From assembly GCA_035717485.1 (NCBI GenBank), contig DASTIQ010000150.1:1-41403 (forward strand): a stretch of DNA of 41,403 nucleotides, given 5' to 3'. How positions within the stretch are numbered: position 1 is the first letter of the stretch; every line of letters begins with the position of its first letter. This stretch comes from Thermoanaerobaculia bacterium (GTDB lineage: Bacteria > Acidobacteriota > Thermoanaerobaculia > UBA5066 > DATFVB01). Made by a program: the position numbers and the translations under genes. This document shows, piece by piece, positions 7,601 through 16,115 of this stretch. The notes beneath the pieces are model-generated. The model worked only from the letters and a program-made list of their open reading frames with translations. It made no database searches and had not been told where the DNA came from.

Positions 7601-9880
7601 GTGGCGCTCGCCCCGGGAACCCGGTTCGGCCCCTACGAGGTCTCGGCTCTCCTCGGAGCCGGGGGGATGGGCGAGGTCTATCGGGCGCGCGACGTGCGCC
7701 TCGGGCGCGAGATCGCCCTGAAGATCCTCCCCGCGGCGTTCGCCGAGCAGCCGGAGCGGATGCGGCGCTTCGAGGAAGAGGCCCGGATGGCCTCCCGCCT
7801 GAATCACCCGAACATCGTCACGATCCACGACATCGGAAACGAGGGGGGAATCGCGTTCATCGCGATGGAGCTCGTCGAGGGAGAGTCGATCCGCGAACGG
7901 ATCTCGCGCGGTGCCTTCCCCCCCGCGGAGTCCGCCGCGATCGCCGCGCAGATCGCCGCCGGCCTCGCCCGGGCCCACGCCGCCGGGATCGTCCATCGGG
8001 ACCTGAAGCCCGAGAACGTCATGATCGCTCCCGGCGGGCTCGTCAAGATCCTCGATTTCGGGCTCGCCCGCATCGAAGCCGAACGCGTGACCTCGACGCC
8101 CTCTTCCGCGCCGACGCGCACGTCTCCCACCGGCGCCGGCGCGATTCTCGGGACCGTCGGCTACATGTCGCCGGAGCAGGCTCGGGGCGCTCCGACGGAT
8201 GCGCGGACCGACCTCTTCGCGTTCGGCGCCCTGCTTTACGAGATGCTCGCGGGCCGCCCGGCGTTTCCCGGAGGCACGGTCGCCGCTCTCTCGGCGATCC
8301 TCGCGCCCGGCCCCCCGGACCTGTCCGGGATTCCCGACGGCACGCCTCCCGGGCTCGCCCGGATCGTCCGCCGCTGCCTCGAGAAGGACCCCGAGCGCCG
8401 CCTCTCCTCCGCCCACGATCTCTCCCTTCAGCTTCGCGACCTCGCCGTGCCCGCCGCTCCCACTCTGCGGACGCGTTCCTCGGCGTCGCGAGTCCGGCGG
8501 AAGGCGATCGACTCGGTCGCCGTCCTCCCCCTGATCAACGTGGGGGGCGACCCCGCACACGAATACCTGACCGACGGCGTCACCGAATCGATCATCCACG
8601 GCCTGTCGGAGCTCCCGAAGCTCCAGGTGATGGCGCTCTCGACGGTCTCCCGCTTCCGCGGGCGCGACCCGCTCGAGGCGGGACGGGCGCTGGGGGTCCG
8701 CGCGGTGCTCACGGGCAAGCTCACCGGAACCGCCGAAAGGCTGCGCGTGCAGGCGGAGCTCGTCGACGCGCAGACCGGATTCCGGATCTGGGGCGAAGCG
8801 TACGACCGGCCGATGGCGGACCTGCTGGAGGTCCAGGACGAGATCGCGCGGGAGATCTGCGATCACCTTCGCTTCAAGCTCTCCGGCGCGGAGCGGCGGC
8901 GCGTCGCGAAGGCCCCGACGCGCAACGCGCAGGCGTACCAGGCGTACCTGAAGGGCCGCTACTTCTGGAACAAGTGGACGACCGAGGGTGTCAAGAGCGC
9001 GATCGAGCTGTACGAGCGCGCGATCGAGATCGATCCCGCGTACGCGCTCGCCTGGGGCGGGATGGCCGACGCCTACGGGATCATGGGCAGCATGAAGATC
9101 ACGGCCCCGGATCAGGCGTTTCCGAAAGCAAGGGCCGCCGCCCTCCGGGCCCTCGAGATCGACCCGCGGCTCGCCGACGCCCACGCGTCGCTCGCCTACG
9201 TCCACTGGCTGCACGACTGGGACTGGCCGGCCGCCGAGGCTTCGTTCCGGGAATCCCTGCGGCTGAACCCCAGCTACGCGACCGGACATCGCTGGTACGG
9301 GCAGTTCCTGTCGGGATTGGGCCGCGGCGAGGAGGCGCTGGAGGAGGTCCGCCGGGCGCTCGATCTCGATCCCCTCTCGCTCATCATCCACACGGCGGTC
9401 GGGGACGCCCTGTTCTACGCCCGGCGTTACCGGGAGTCGATCGAGTTCTACCGGAAGTCGCTCGAGATGGACCCCGATTTCCAGGCCGGCCACAGCGACC
9501 TCGCGCGGGCGCTCGAGTTCTCGGGAGAGATCGACGAGGCGATCCGCGAATACGAGGCCGCGATCCGGCTGTCGGGAGCCACCGCGGCCGACGCGTCCGT
9601 CGGGCGGGCCAACGCGCTCGCCGTCGCCGGCAACCGGGAGGAGGCGCTCGCCATCCTCGACCAGCTTCAACGGCGGAGAGCGGAGCGGTTCACGTCGCCG
9701 TGGGGAATCGCCTCGATCTACGCGAGGCTCGGAGAGCCCGAGGAGGCCCTCTCCTGGCTCGAGCTCGCCTACGCCGAGCACGACCCGCCGCTGGTCTGGC
9801 TGAAGGTCCACCCGCGGTTCGACGCCCTGCGTTCCCACCCCCGGTTCCTCGCGATTCTCCGGCGGATGAACCTCGAGTGA
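7601..9880 (+). CDS. Ser/Thr protein kinase with TolB-like and TPR regions
   Basis: This cytoplasmic Hanks-type kinase is 759 aa. The kinase domain (about 10-280) has the glycine loop GAGGMGEVY (19-27), the ATP-binding Lys41 in ALKIL, HRDLKPEN with catalytic Asp134, DFG (152-154) and GTVGYMSPEQARG. After a short basic linker without a membrane segment comes a TolB/FlgO-like region (about 305-425; begins SVAVLPLINVGG). A TPR array runs to the C-terminus, with repeated units such as AIELYERAIEIDPAYALAWGG. This architecture is common in Acidobacteriota and suggests protein-protein signalling, but the substrates are unknown. The start is GTG, chosen because the typical opening LAPGTRFGPYEV follows directly; the frame is open upstream. 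The gene is divergent from the arg operon and overlaps the next gene. Confidence 0.9.
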   Translation: MALAPGTRFGPYEVSALLGAGGMGEVYRARDVRLGREIALKILPAAFAEQPERMRRFEEEARMASRLNHPNIVTIHDIGNEGGIAFIAMELVEGESIRERISRGAFPPAESAAIAAQIAAGLARAHAAGIVHRDLKPENVMIAPGGLVKILDFGLARIEAERVTSTPSSAPTRTSPTGAGAILGTVGYMSPEQARGAPTDARTDLFAFGALLYEMLAGRPAFPGGTVAALSAILAPGPPDLSGIPDGTPPGLARIVRRCLEKDPERRLSSAHDLSLQLRDLAVPAAPTLRTRSSASRVRRKAIDSVAVLPLINVGGDPAHEYLTDGVTESIIHGLSELPKLQVMALSTVSRFRGRDPLEAGRALGVRAVLTGKLTGTAERLRVQAELVDAQTGFRIWGEAYDRPMADLLEVQDEIAREICDHLRFKLSGAERRRVAKAPTRNAQAYQAYLKGRYFWNKWTTEGVKSAIELYERAIEIDPAYALAWGGMADAYGIMGSMKITAPDQAFPKARAAALRALEIDPRLADAHASLAYVHWLHDWDWPAAEASFRESLRLNPSYATGHRWYGQFLSGLGRGEEALEEVRRALDLDPLSLIIHTAVGDALFYARRYRESIEFYRKSLEMDPDFQAGHSDLARALEFSGEIDEAIREYEAAIRLSGATAADASVGRANALAVAGNREEALAILDQLQRRRAERFTSPWGIASIYARLGEPEEALSWLELAYAEHDPPLVWLKVHPRFDALRSHPRFLAILRRMNLE

Positions 9881-10623
9881 CGGCGCGGCTCGTGCTGCTC
9901 GGCGCGAGCAACGTCCGACGCGGGCTCCCGGTCGTCGTCGAATCGGCCCGCGCGGCGATCGGTCCGGACCTCGAGATCTTCGGCGCCTTCGGACACGGGC
10001 GCTCCTACGGCACGCGAAGCTGCATCCCGTTCCGCTGTCTTCCGGGGATCCTCGAGTGCGGGCTCTGGGAGGCACTCGCGGCGGGGGGAGGCGCGACTTC
10101 GGCCGTCGTGATGGACGTCGGCAACGACATCCTCTACGGCGAGACCGCCGAGACCATCCTCGGCTGGGTCGCCGAATGCCTCGCGCGGCTCGCACGGGGG
10201 GGCGCCGCCCTCCGGGTCGTCGCCGCCCCGGTGGACCGCATCCGGCGCGTCGCCGCGGCCGAATTCCTCTTGTTCCGGACGATCTTCTATCCCGGCTCGC
10301 GGGTCTCCCGGAGGGCGGCGGTCCGCGCCGTCGAGGAGGTCGACGCGGGGCTCCGCCGCCTCGCCTCCGGAGCGGGCGCCGCGATCGTCGAACCCCGCTT
10401 GCGCTGGTACGGTATGGATCCAATCCACATCCGGCGGTCGATGCGACCCGCCGCGTGGGCGGAGATCCTCGGTGCGGCGGGCCCTCCCCCGCCGATGCCC
10501 GCCGGAGAGGCCCTGAGGCTGCGCCTGGCTCCGCCCGAACGGCGGTGGATCGCCGGGTTCGAGCGGAGGGCGCTGCAACCGGCTCTCCGGCTGAAGGGGG
10601 AAACGCTCATATCGCTCTTCTGA
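9877..10623 (+). CDS. SGNH-hydrolase-like protein
   Basis: This 248-aa protein is not confidently assigned to a named family. It has the SGNH layout: an N-terminal strand ending LVLLGASN, with Ser11 where the nucleophile would be (GASN instead of GDSL); a glycine block GAFGHGRSYG (36-45); VMDVGNDILYG with Asn83; and a late GMDPIHIRR with Asp181 and His184 spaced as a catalytic Asp-x-x-His. A lipase/esterase or deacetylase-type fold is therefore likely, but the substrate is unknown. No signal peptide is seen, so it is probably cytoplasmic. The GTG start overlaps the kinase stop (GTGA), which implies cotranscription and translational coupling with the kinase. Confidence 0.7.
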   Translation: MTARLVLLGASNVRRGLPVVVESARAAIGPDLEIFGAFGHGRSYGTRSCIPFRCLPGILECGLWEALAAGGGATSAVVMDVGNDILYGETAETILGWVAECLARLARGGAALRVVAAPVDRIRRVAAAEFLLFRTIFYPGSRVSRRAAVRAVEEVDAGLRRLASGAGAAIVEPRLRWYGMDPIHIRRSMRPAAWAEILGAAGPPPPMPAGEALRLRLAPPERRWIAGFERRALQPALRLKGETLISLF

Positions 10624-10684
10624 TCAATATGGCGATAGCGGGTCGCGACGGATCCGGAAGATACTCATCGTCCGGAGGGTTTCC

Positions 10685-12118
10685 ATGAGACCGTCCCGGC
10701 GGAACTGGATGATCCCGGGAATCGTGCTGGCCGGCGCCGTCGTCGCCGGAGCTTCTCCGCGCCGGATCGCCGCCCCGGATTTCTCGTTCCAGGCCGCGAC
10801 GCGGATCGCCGGAGCCGACGGTTCGCTGCCGATGACCGCGGCCGGCGGGACCCTGTTCTTCTCGCCGCGGACCGCCGCTCCCCCGGGTGTCGACGATCTC
10901 GGAGAGGTTCCGAAATGGCTGGCGCCGCGGCTCCTCGCCGTGTCGCACGGCGATTCGACGCCGCGGATCGTCGCCGATTTCTCGGGACCGGACGTCGATC
11001 CCGCCGACGCGCCGTTCGTGACGATCCTCCTCGCGGCGGGAGATCGCCTGCTGTTCACGGTCGGGCGCCACGACGGCTCGTTCGCGTTCTGGACGAGCGA
11101 CGGGACCGCCGCGGGAACCGGCCCGATTCCGGGATGGGAATTCCCGGCCGGGAGCGGAATCCCATGGGCGTCGCCGGCCCCCTCCGGAGCCCTGCTCAGC
11201 GTGGATCGCGGCGGCAGCGGATTCGAGCTCTGGTCGACCGCCGGGACCGCGGCGACGACGACGCTCCTCCGCGCGTTCGGGTATGCGGGAGTCTGGCGAA
11301 TCGATTCGGCTCCCCTCGGCGGGTTCACCTACTTCAGCCTCGTCCAGCCCGACCTGCGCGTGGACCTCTGGCGCACGGACGGGACTCCCGAGGGAACCAC
11401 TCCGGTGAGAACGGGAATCAGCCGGTATGGCGAGAGCAGCTTCGCCCGCGCCGGCGATACGCTCCTTCTCCTCGGATATCTCGCGGGCCAGAATTTCTGG
11501 CGGAGCGACGGGACCGCGGCCGGGACGGAGGTATTCGACCAGGTCTATTTCCCCCAATCGGTCGGTTGGGCTCCGTCCGCGGGCGACCGCGCCTACTTCT
11601 TTTCTTCGAACGCCGAGAACGACGGCCAGGACGAGCTCTGGACGACCGACGGGACCGCCGCGGGGACCTCCCGCGTTTCTTCGGTCGCGGCCTGGTGGTC
11701 GGCGGCTCTCGGCAACTCGATCCTCTTCGTCGCCGACGACGGCGTCCACGGACGCGAGCCGTGGGTCACGGAAGGCACCCCGGAAACGACGAGGATGCTG
11801 GCGGACGTCGTCCCCGGCGCATCGGGATCGAACCCTTCCTCCTTCGCGAAGATCGCCGACCTCGTTCTCTTCTCCGCCGACGACGGCTCCGGAACCGGCA
11901 TCTGGCGGACCGACGGAACGTCCCCGGGGACGTGGAAGGTGCCCGATGCTCACGCGGGAGCGGCCTGGAATCTCGTCGCGGATTTCACGCAGGCCGGCGA
12001 AGACGTCTACTTCGTCGCGGTGACGGGCGCGGAGGGCGCGCTGTGGCGAATGCCCAAGTCGCTCCTCGCCCCCGAACGGTTCGCCGCGCCGACGCCCGTC
12101 TTCCGCGGGCCGCGCTGA
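10685..12118 (+). CDS. Secreted ELWxxDGT-repeat protein
   Basis: This 477-aa exported protein has an N-terminal signal peptide (basic MRPSRRNW, then a hydrophobic stretch ending near Gly-Ala-Ser, about 10-25). At least seven repeats of the ELWxxDGTxxGT type are visible, for example FWTSDGTAAGT, DLWRTDGTPEGT, NFWRSDGTAAGT, ELWTTDGTAAGT and GIWRTDGTSPGT. They are separated by beta-rich segments of about 45 residues, which suggests a beta-propeller. The function of these proteins is unknown; they are usually extracellular. A good Shine-Dalgarno (GGAGGG) precedes the ATG. It follows the SGNH gene by 61 nt and converges on the ypfJ-like gene with only 10 nt between stops. No sorting motif is seen at the C-terminus. 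Confidence 0.85.
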   Translation: MRPSRRNWMIPGIVLAGAVVAGASPRRIAAPDFSFQAATRIAGADGSLPMTAAGGTLFFSPRTAAPPGVDDLGEVPKWLAPRLLAVSHGDSTPRIVADFSGPDVDPADAPFVTILLAAGDRLLFTVGRHDGSFAFWTSDGTAAGTGPIPGWEFPAGSGIPWASPAPSGALLSVDRGGSGFELWSTAGTAATTTLLRAFGYAGVWRIDSAPLGGFTYFSLVQPDLRVDLWRTDGTPEGTTPVRTGISRYGESSFARAGDTLLLLGYLAGQNFWRSDGTAAGTEVFDQVYFPQSVGWAPSAGDRAYFFSSNAENDGQDELWTTDGTAAGTSRVSSVAAWWSAALGNSILFVADDGVHGREPWVTEGTPETTRMLADVVPGASGSNPSSFAKIADLVLFSADDGSGTGIWRTDGTSPGTWKVPDAHAGAAWNLVADFTQAGEDVYFVAVTGAEGALWRMPKSLLAPERFAAPTPVFRGPR

Positions 12119-12128
12119 CCCGCCCCGG

Positions 12129-12968
12129 CTAGAAGACGCCCGCTCCCGTCATCCGGCAGACGCCCGGGTCTCCCGAATCGAGGCCGCGCTTCAGCGCCTC
12201 GGTGCGCTGCGCCGACGAACCGTGCGTCCACGACTCCGGCTGCACGCGCCCGGTCGACATTCGCTGAAGGCGGTCGTCTCCGATCGCGGCGGCGGCGCGG
12301 AGTCCCGCCTCGGCGTCTCCCGGCTCGAGGAGCCCGCGCCGGGCGCCGCGGTTCCCCCAGACCCCGGCGAAGCAGTCCGCCTGGAGCTCGACGGCGATCG
12401 ACGCGTTCCGGCCCTGTCCCTCCGGCATGAGGCCGAGCAGGTTCTGCACATGGTGGCCGACCTCGTGCGCGATGACGTACGCGCGGGCGAAATCGCCGGG
12501 CGCGCCGAAGCGCTGCGCGAGCTCCCGGAAGAACGAGAGGTCGAGATACACCTTCGCGTCGCGGGGACAGTAGAACGGGCCGACCGCCGCGGACGTCATC
12601 CCGCAGGCGGAATCGACCTCGCCGTCGAAGAGAACGAGCTTCGGGAGACGGTACTGCCGGCCGTGCTCCCGGAAGACCTGCGTCCAGGTGTCCTCGGTGT
12701 CGGCGAGGATCACGCGCACGAATTTCGTGTCCTGGTCCTCGGCGACGGGGGCCCCTCCCGGCCCGGGCTCCGCGGCGCGGCTCGCAGGCGCCTGCGCCGG
12801 CGAAGACGACGTGAGGAGCTGCAGGATCTGGAGAGGGTTGTGCCCCGTGAGCAGGCCGATCACGATCGCGATGACGACGACGCCGATTCCTCCCCCGGCG
12901 ATGTGCACCGGACCGATCCCGCGTTGGTCCTCGACCTCGTCGCTTTCCCGTCCTCCCATCCAGCGCAT
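12129..12968 (-). CDS. YpfJ-family neutral zinc metallopeptidase
   Basis: This 279-aa predicted membrane-anchored zinc metallopeptidase has a cytoplasmic N-terminus (MRWMGGRESDEVEDQRG) and one transmembrane segment (about 22-41). A Ser/Pro/Ala-rich linker follows, then the peptidase domain. The zinc motif HEVGHH gives His168, Glu169 and His172. Family blocks FYCPRDAKVYLDLSFF (about 132-147), ELQADCFAGVWG and SWTHGSSAQR near the C-terminus are typical. The substrate is not known for this family. Shine-Dalgarno GGAGG precedes the ATG. It lies 53 nt downstream of mqnA on the same strand and may be cotranscribed. Confidence 0.92.
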   Translation of the reverse strand: MRWMGGRESDEVEDQRGIGPVHIAGGGIGVVVIAIVIGLLTGHNPLQILQLLTSSSPAQAPASRAAEPGPGGAPVAEDQDTKFVRVILADTEDTWTQVFREHGRQYRLPKLVLFDGEVDSACGMTSAAVGPFYCPRDAKVYLDLSFFRELAQRFGAPGDFARAYVIAHEVGHHVQNLLGLMPEGQGRNASIAVELQADCFAGVWGNRGARRGLLEPGDAEAGLRAAAAIGDDRLQRMSTGRVQPESWTHGSSAQRTEALKRGLDSGDPGVCRMTGAGVF

Positions 12969-13021
12969 GCGATCCTCCCGAAACGGCGTTCAGCGAAGAT
13001 GATGCCATACGGCGGAGCCGG

Positions 13022-13765
13022 TCAGAGAACGCGGTCCTCCCGGGCGAGCTCGTAGAAGCGGTCGAGCCCCGCCACGTCCGCGGAGGTGAGCCCGTAGTGG
13101 AGGCAATGGCGAAGGTAGTCTTCGATCATCGCGCGCGAAAGCGCTTCGTTCCCTGCCGCCCGGGCGTCGGCCACCTCCGCGTCGACCATCGCGTCGAATC
13201 CGGCCTCCGAGGCCCGGTGCGATTCCCGCAGCACGTTCTCCAGCGCCGGCGACCACGCCTCCCGACGCACCGCCCAGAAGGCGAACACGAACGGAAAACC
13301 GGTCAGGGTCCGCCATTCGGCGGCGAGATCGACGACGACGCGCCCGACCTGGCTCGCCTTCAGCGCCGGGTCCCCGATCACGAGCTCGGCGTCGGCGTCT
13401 CCCGGGACGATCTCCGGGACGATCCCGTAACGCCGTTTGAGCAGGATCCGGACGAGGGCCGCGGAGGTGCGCGAGGCGGGATCGAGCTTCAGCCGCCGGA
13501 TCTTCTCTCTCGAAACCTTCGAGACGAGGAGCACCGAACGGACCTCGGACTCGGCCGCGATGCCCAGGCCTTCGACACGGACGAGATCCGGGATCCTCCG
13601 ATACTCGATCGACGGGATGAGCCCGGCATCCGCCCGGCCGTCGCGGAGCTTGTCCGCGCAGACGGACGGCATGTCGCGCGAGACCTCGACGCCGGCGGGA
13701 GCGTTCGTCAGCAGCCCCCATGTGAGAGGGCGGGCGTTCAGGAAATCGACGACGGAAATGCGCAT
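13022..13765 (-). CDS. mqnA: Chorismate dehydratase MqnA (futalosine pathway)
   Basis: This 247-aa protein catalyses the first step of the futalosine route to menaquinone, dehydrating chorismate to 3-enolpyruvylbenzoate. It is a periplasmic-binding-protein-like fold that acts as a cytoplasmic enzyme. The opening [16 protein letters not shown], the [11 protein letters not shown] block (about 47-57) and LVIGDPAL with [17 protein letters not shown] are characteristic. MqnD is related, but length and motifs fit MqnA better. No other menaquinone gene is nearby. Its presence means that the membrane quinone is probably menaquinone, in keeping with the b558-type succinate dehydrogenase at 30 kb. Confidence 0.92.
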   Translation of the reverse strand: MRISVVDFLNARPLTWGLLTNAPAGVEVSRDMPSVCADKLRDGRADAGLIPSIEYRRIPDLVRVEGLGIAAESEVRSVLLVSKVSREKIRRLKLDPASRTSAALVRILLKRRYGIVPEIVPGDADAELVIGDPALKASQVGRVVVDLAAEWRTLTGFPFVFAFWAVRREAWSPALENVLRESHRASEAGFDAMVDAEVADARAAGNEALSRAMIEDYLRHCLHYGLTSADVAGLDRFYELAREDRVL

Positions 13766-13854
13766 CGGCGCTACGCGCCGGTCACGAATCGGAAAGTCCC
13801 GAGTCGCGAGCGGCAGGCGCGGTGGGATTCGGATTTCGATTCACCGGCCTCGAG

Positions 13855-13979
13855 GCGCGGCGAGACGCGAGCGAGACGGGATGCGGGCGGTCCGGCCCGC
13901 GGGCAAGGCGTACCGGCGCGTACGTCGCGCCCGCGGGCGGGCTGCACGCGCCCGTATTCGCTCGATGTATCGTCCGCGC
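13855..13979 (-). repeat. 3'-UTR hairpin element, copy A (after rho)
   Basis: This 125-bp element starts 9 nt after the rho stop codon in the gene direction. Ends are GCGCGG/CCGCGC. The outer stem pairs 13868-13880 with 13951-13964 with a one-base bulge. The inner stem pairs 13896-13904 (CCCGCGGGC) with 13929-13937 perfectly. The tip pairs GGCGTAC (13907-13913) with GTACGTC (13920-13926) around the 6-nt loop CGGCGC. There is no T-run, so it is not a standard intrinsic terminator. The remaining part of the rho-mqnA gap (13766-13854) shows nothing recognisable. Confidence 0.85.
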
Positions 13980-13988
13980 CCGCTCCCC

Positions 13989-15356
13989 TTACCCCTGGGA
14001 CATCATGTTCAGAAAGTCCGCGTTCGTCTTCGTCTTGTCCAGCTTGTCGATCAGGAGCTCCATCGCTTCGACCGTCGAGAGCGGCGTCAGCACCTTGCGA
14101 AGCACCCAGACGCGGTTGAGCTCGTTCTTCTCGAGGAGCAGCTCTTCCTTTCGCGTGCCCGACTTGTTGAGATCGATCGCCGGGAAGACGCGCTTGTCGG
14201 AAAGCTTCCGGTCGAGGTGGACTTCCATGTTGCCCGTTCCCTTGAACTCCTCGAAGATCACGTCGTCCATTCGGGAGCCCGTGTCGATCAGGGCCGTCGC
14301 CATGATCGTCAGCGAACCGCCCTCCTCGATGTTCCGCGCGGCGCCGAAGAACCGCTTCGGCCGCTGCAGCGCATTCGAATCGACGCCGCCCGACAGCACC
14401 TTGCCCGACGGCGGGACGATCGTGTTGTAGGCGCGGGCGAGGCGCGTGATCGAATCGAGGAGGATCACGACGTCCCGCTTGTGCTCGACGAGGCGCTTCG
14501 CCTTCTCGATCACCATCTCGGCGACCTGGACGTGACGCTGGGCGGGTTCGTCGAACGTCGAGGAGATGACCTCGCCCTTGACGGTCCGCTGCATGTCGGT
14601 GACTTCCTCGGGCCGCTCGTCGATGAGAAGCACGATGAGCGTGACCTCCGGGTGGTTCGTCGAGATCGAATTGGCGAGGGACTGCAGGAGCATCGTCTTG
14701 CCGGTCCGGGGCGGAGCGACGATCAGGCCGCGCTGCCCCTTGCCGATCGGGCAGATGATGTCGAGGACGCGCGACGAGAGATTCGTCGGCACCTCGAGCT
14801 TGATCCGCTCCTGCGGGTAGAGAGGCGTCAGATTGTCGAAGAAGATCTTCTCGCGGGCGACGTCGGGGTGCTCGAAGTTGACCGCCTCGACCTTGATCAG
14901 GGCGAAATAGCGCTCCCCTTCCTTGGGGGGCCGGATCTGGCCCGAAACCGTGTCGCCGGTGCGCAGGTCGAACTTGCGAATCTGCGACGGCGAAACGTAG
15001 ATGTCGTCGGGACCGGGGAGGTAGTTGTATTCGGGCGCGCGGAGGAAGCCGAACCCGTCGGGGAGGCACTCGAGCACTCCCTCGGAAAAGATCAGACCCT
15101 TGCGCTCGGTCTGGACCTGCAGGATCTTGAAGATCAGGTCCTGCTTGCGCATGCCCGCGGGATTCTCGACCTCGAGATCCCGCGCGATCTTCGTCAGCTG
15201 CGCCATGTTCATCTCGTGGAGGCTTCGGATGTCGAGGGTGTCGCCCGCCTCGGGCTCCGCCGCCGCGCCTTCCTCGACCGCCGGGTCTTCCGGCATCACG
15301 GGCGGCTCGAGGGTATCGACCGGAGAATCCGTACCATTCTTTGAACGCCTTGCCAT
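13989..15356 (-). CDS. rho: Transcription termination factor Rho
   Basis: This 455-aa hexameric RNA helicase ends transcription at Rho-dependent sites. An acidic N-terminal extension of about 45 residues precedes the Rho N-terminal domain ([29 protein letters not shown] split over about 51-79). A cold-shock-type RNA-binding domain follows ([13 protein letters not shown], about 95-106). The RecA-like ATPase has Walker A APPRTGKT (214-221) and [13 protein letters not shown] (about 240-252), then Q/R-loop blocks such as [11 protein letters not shown]. Length is slightly above the E. coli protein because of the acidic leader. The ATG lies 7 nt downstream of the engB stop, so both are probably cotranscribed. 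A hairpin element follows the stop. Confidence 0.97.
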   Translation of the reverse strand: MARRSKNGTDSPVDTLEPPVMPEDPAVEEGAAAEPEAGDTLDIRSLHEMNMAQLTKIARDLEVENPAGMRKQDLIFKILQVQTERKGLIFSEGVLECLPDGFGFLRAPEYNYLPGPDDIYVSPSQIRKFDLRTGDTVSGQIRPPKEGERYFALIKVEAVNFEHPDVAREKIFFDNLTPLYPQERIKLEVPTNLSSRVLDIICPIGKGQRGLIVAPPRTGKTMLLQSLANSISTNHPEVTLIVLLIDERPEEVTDMQRTVKGEVISSTFDEPAQRHVQVAEMVIEKAKRLVEHKRDVVILLDSITRLARAYNTIVPPSGKVLSGGVDSNALQRPKRFFGAARNIEEGGSLTIMATALIDTGSRMDDVIFEEFKGTGNMEVHLDRKLSDKRVFPAIDLNKSGTRKEELLLEKNELNRVWVLRKVLTPLSTVEAMELLIDKLDKTKTNADFLNMMSQG

Positions 15357-15363
15357 TCCTTCC

Positions 15364-15954
15364 TCATTCTCGCCCGCGATCCGCGAGCGCTTGTCGAATC
15401 TGCTTTTTCAAGATCTCGATCCCTTCACCGGTTTTGGCGGAGACGAACAGGAGCGGGCCGAAATCGCTCTCCATCTGCTTTCGGGATCGGGACCGGTCCG
15501 ACTGACTCAACCGGTCGGCTTTCGTCGCGACGACGACCGAAGCGATCCGCAGATCGTGGAGGTAATCCCGAAATTCGAGATCGTAGTCGGAAGTGGGTAT
15601 TTTAGGGTCGATCAATTGCACCGTCAAGTGGGGCGGATGTTCATGGAAAAAGGACCCGGCGAGCTCGCTCCAGGCGGACCGGGCTTCGCGGGACGCTTTT
15701 GCAAAACCGAAGCCAGGCAGATCCGCCGCGATCCACCCTTCTCCGGAATCATAGAGATAGATCCCCTGCGTCCGCCCCGGCGTCTTCGACGTCCGGGCCG
15801 CGGAGGCGCCGATCAGCCGGTTCAGGAGGGTCGATTTCCCGACGTTGCTCCGCCCGCCGAAGGCGACCGACGGCGCCATCCGCGCGGGCCAGTCCTCCGG
15901 CCGGTGGACGGCGGCGAGGAGGGTGCCGGCCCCGGCGGAGTCCGGGCGTTTCAT
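15364..15954 (-). CDS. engB: Ribosome-biogenesis GTPase EngB/YihA
   Basis: This 196-aa GTP-binding protein acts in large-subunit ribosome assembly. G1 GRSNVGKS is at 34-41, the switch region has TPGRTQG, G3 DLPGFG is at 79-84, G4 TKAD at 144-147, and a late VSAKTGEG block serves as G5. I chose ATG 15954 (MKRPDSAG..., with GGAAG about 9 nt upstream), which gives the usual length. The same frame remains open into the 161-nt gap before lon (15955-16115) with a GTG at 15990, but that stretch has no similarity to the family. The gap itself contains no other feature I recognise. Confidence 0.94.
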   Translation of the reverse strand: MKRPDSAGAGTLLAAVHRPEDWPARMAPSVAFGGRSNVGKSTLLNRLIGASAARTSKTPGRTQGIYLYDSGEGWIAADLPGFGFAKASREARSAWSELAGSFFHEHPPHLTVQLIDPKIPTSDYDLEFRDYLHDLRIASVVVATKADRLSQSDRSRSRKQMESDFGPLLFVSAKTGEGIEILKKQIRQALADRGRE

Positions 15955-16115
15955 CGGCGGCGGCTTCCAGGATCGATGGCGATCGAACACCTCGGGTGAC
16001 GGGATCGTGACTTGCGGCTCCTCGGGACGAATTTCGCGGACGAGTCGAAAGCAAACGACGTCGAGGGCGGCGGCAGGCCGGAGGACCCGCTCGACGACCC
16101 GTGTCGCCGAACCCG

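Noticed and set aside
13786-13815. AGTCCCGAGTCGCGAG-like sequence, similar to one near 22130-22150
   Set aside because: The similarity is short and low-complexity, too little to call a repeat family from two places.
13855-13979. Hairpin element as a standard Rho-independent terminator or a CRISPR unit
   Set aside because: No T-run follows the stems and the copies are dispersed, not regularly spaced with spacers.
15955-16115. Upstream extension of engB or a small gene in the 161-nt gap before lon
   Set aside because: Frame is open but the sequence has no family similarity, no good start with Shine-Dalgarno, and no coding signal that I trust.
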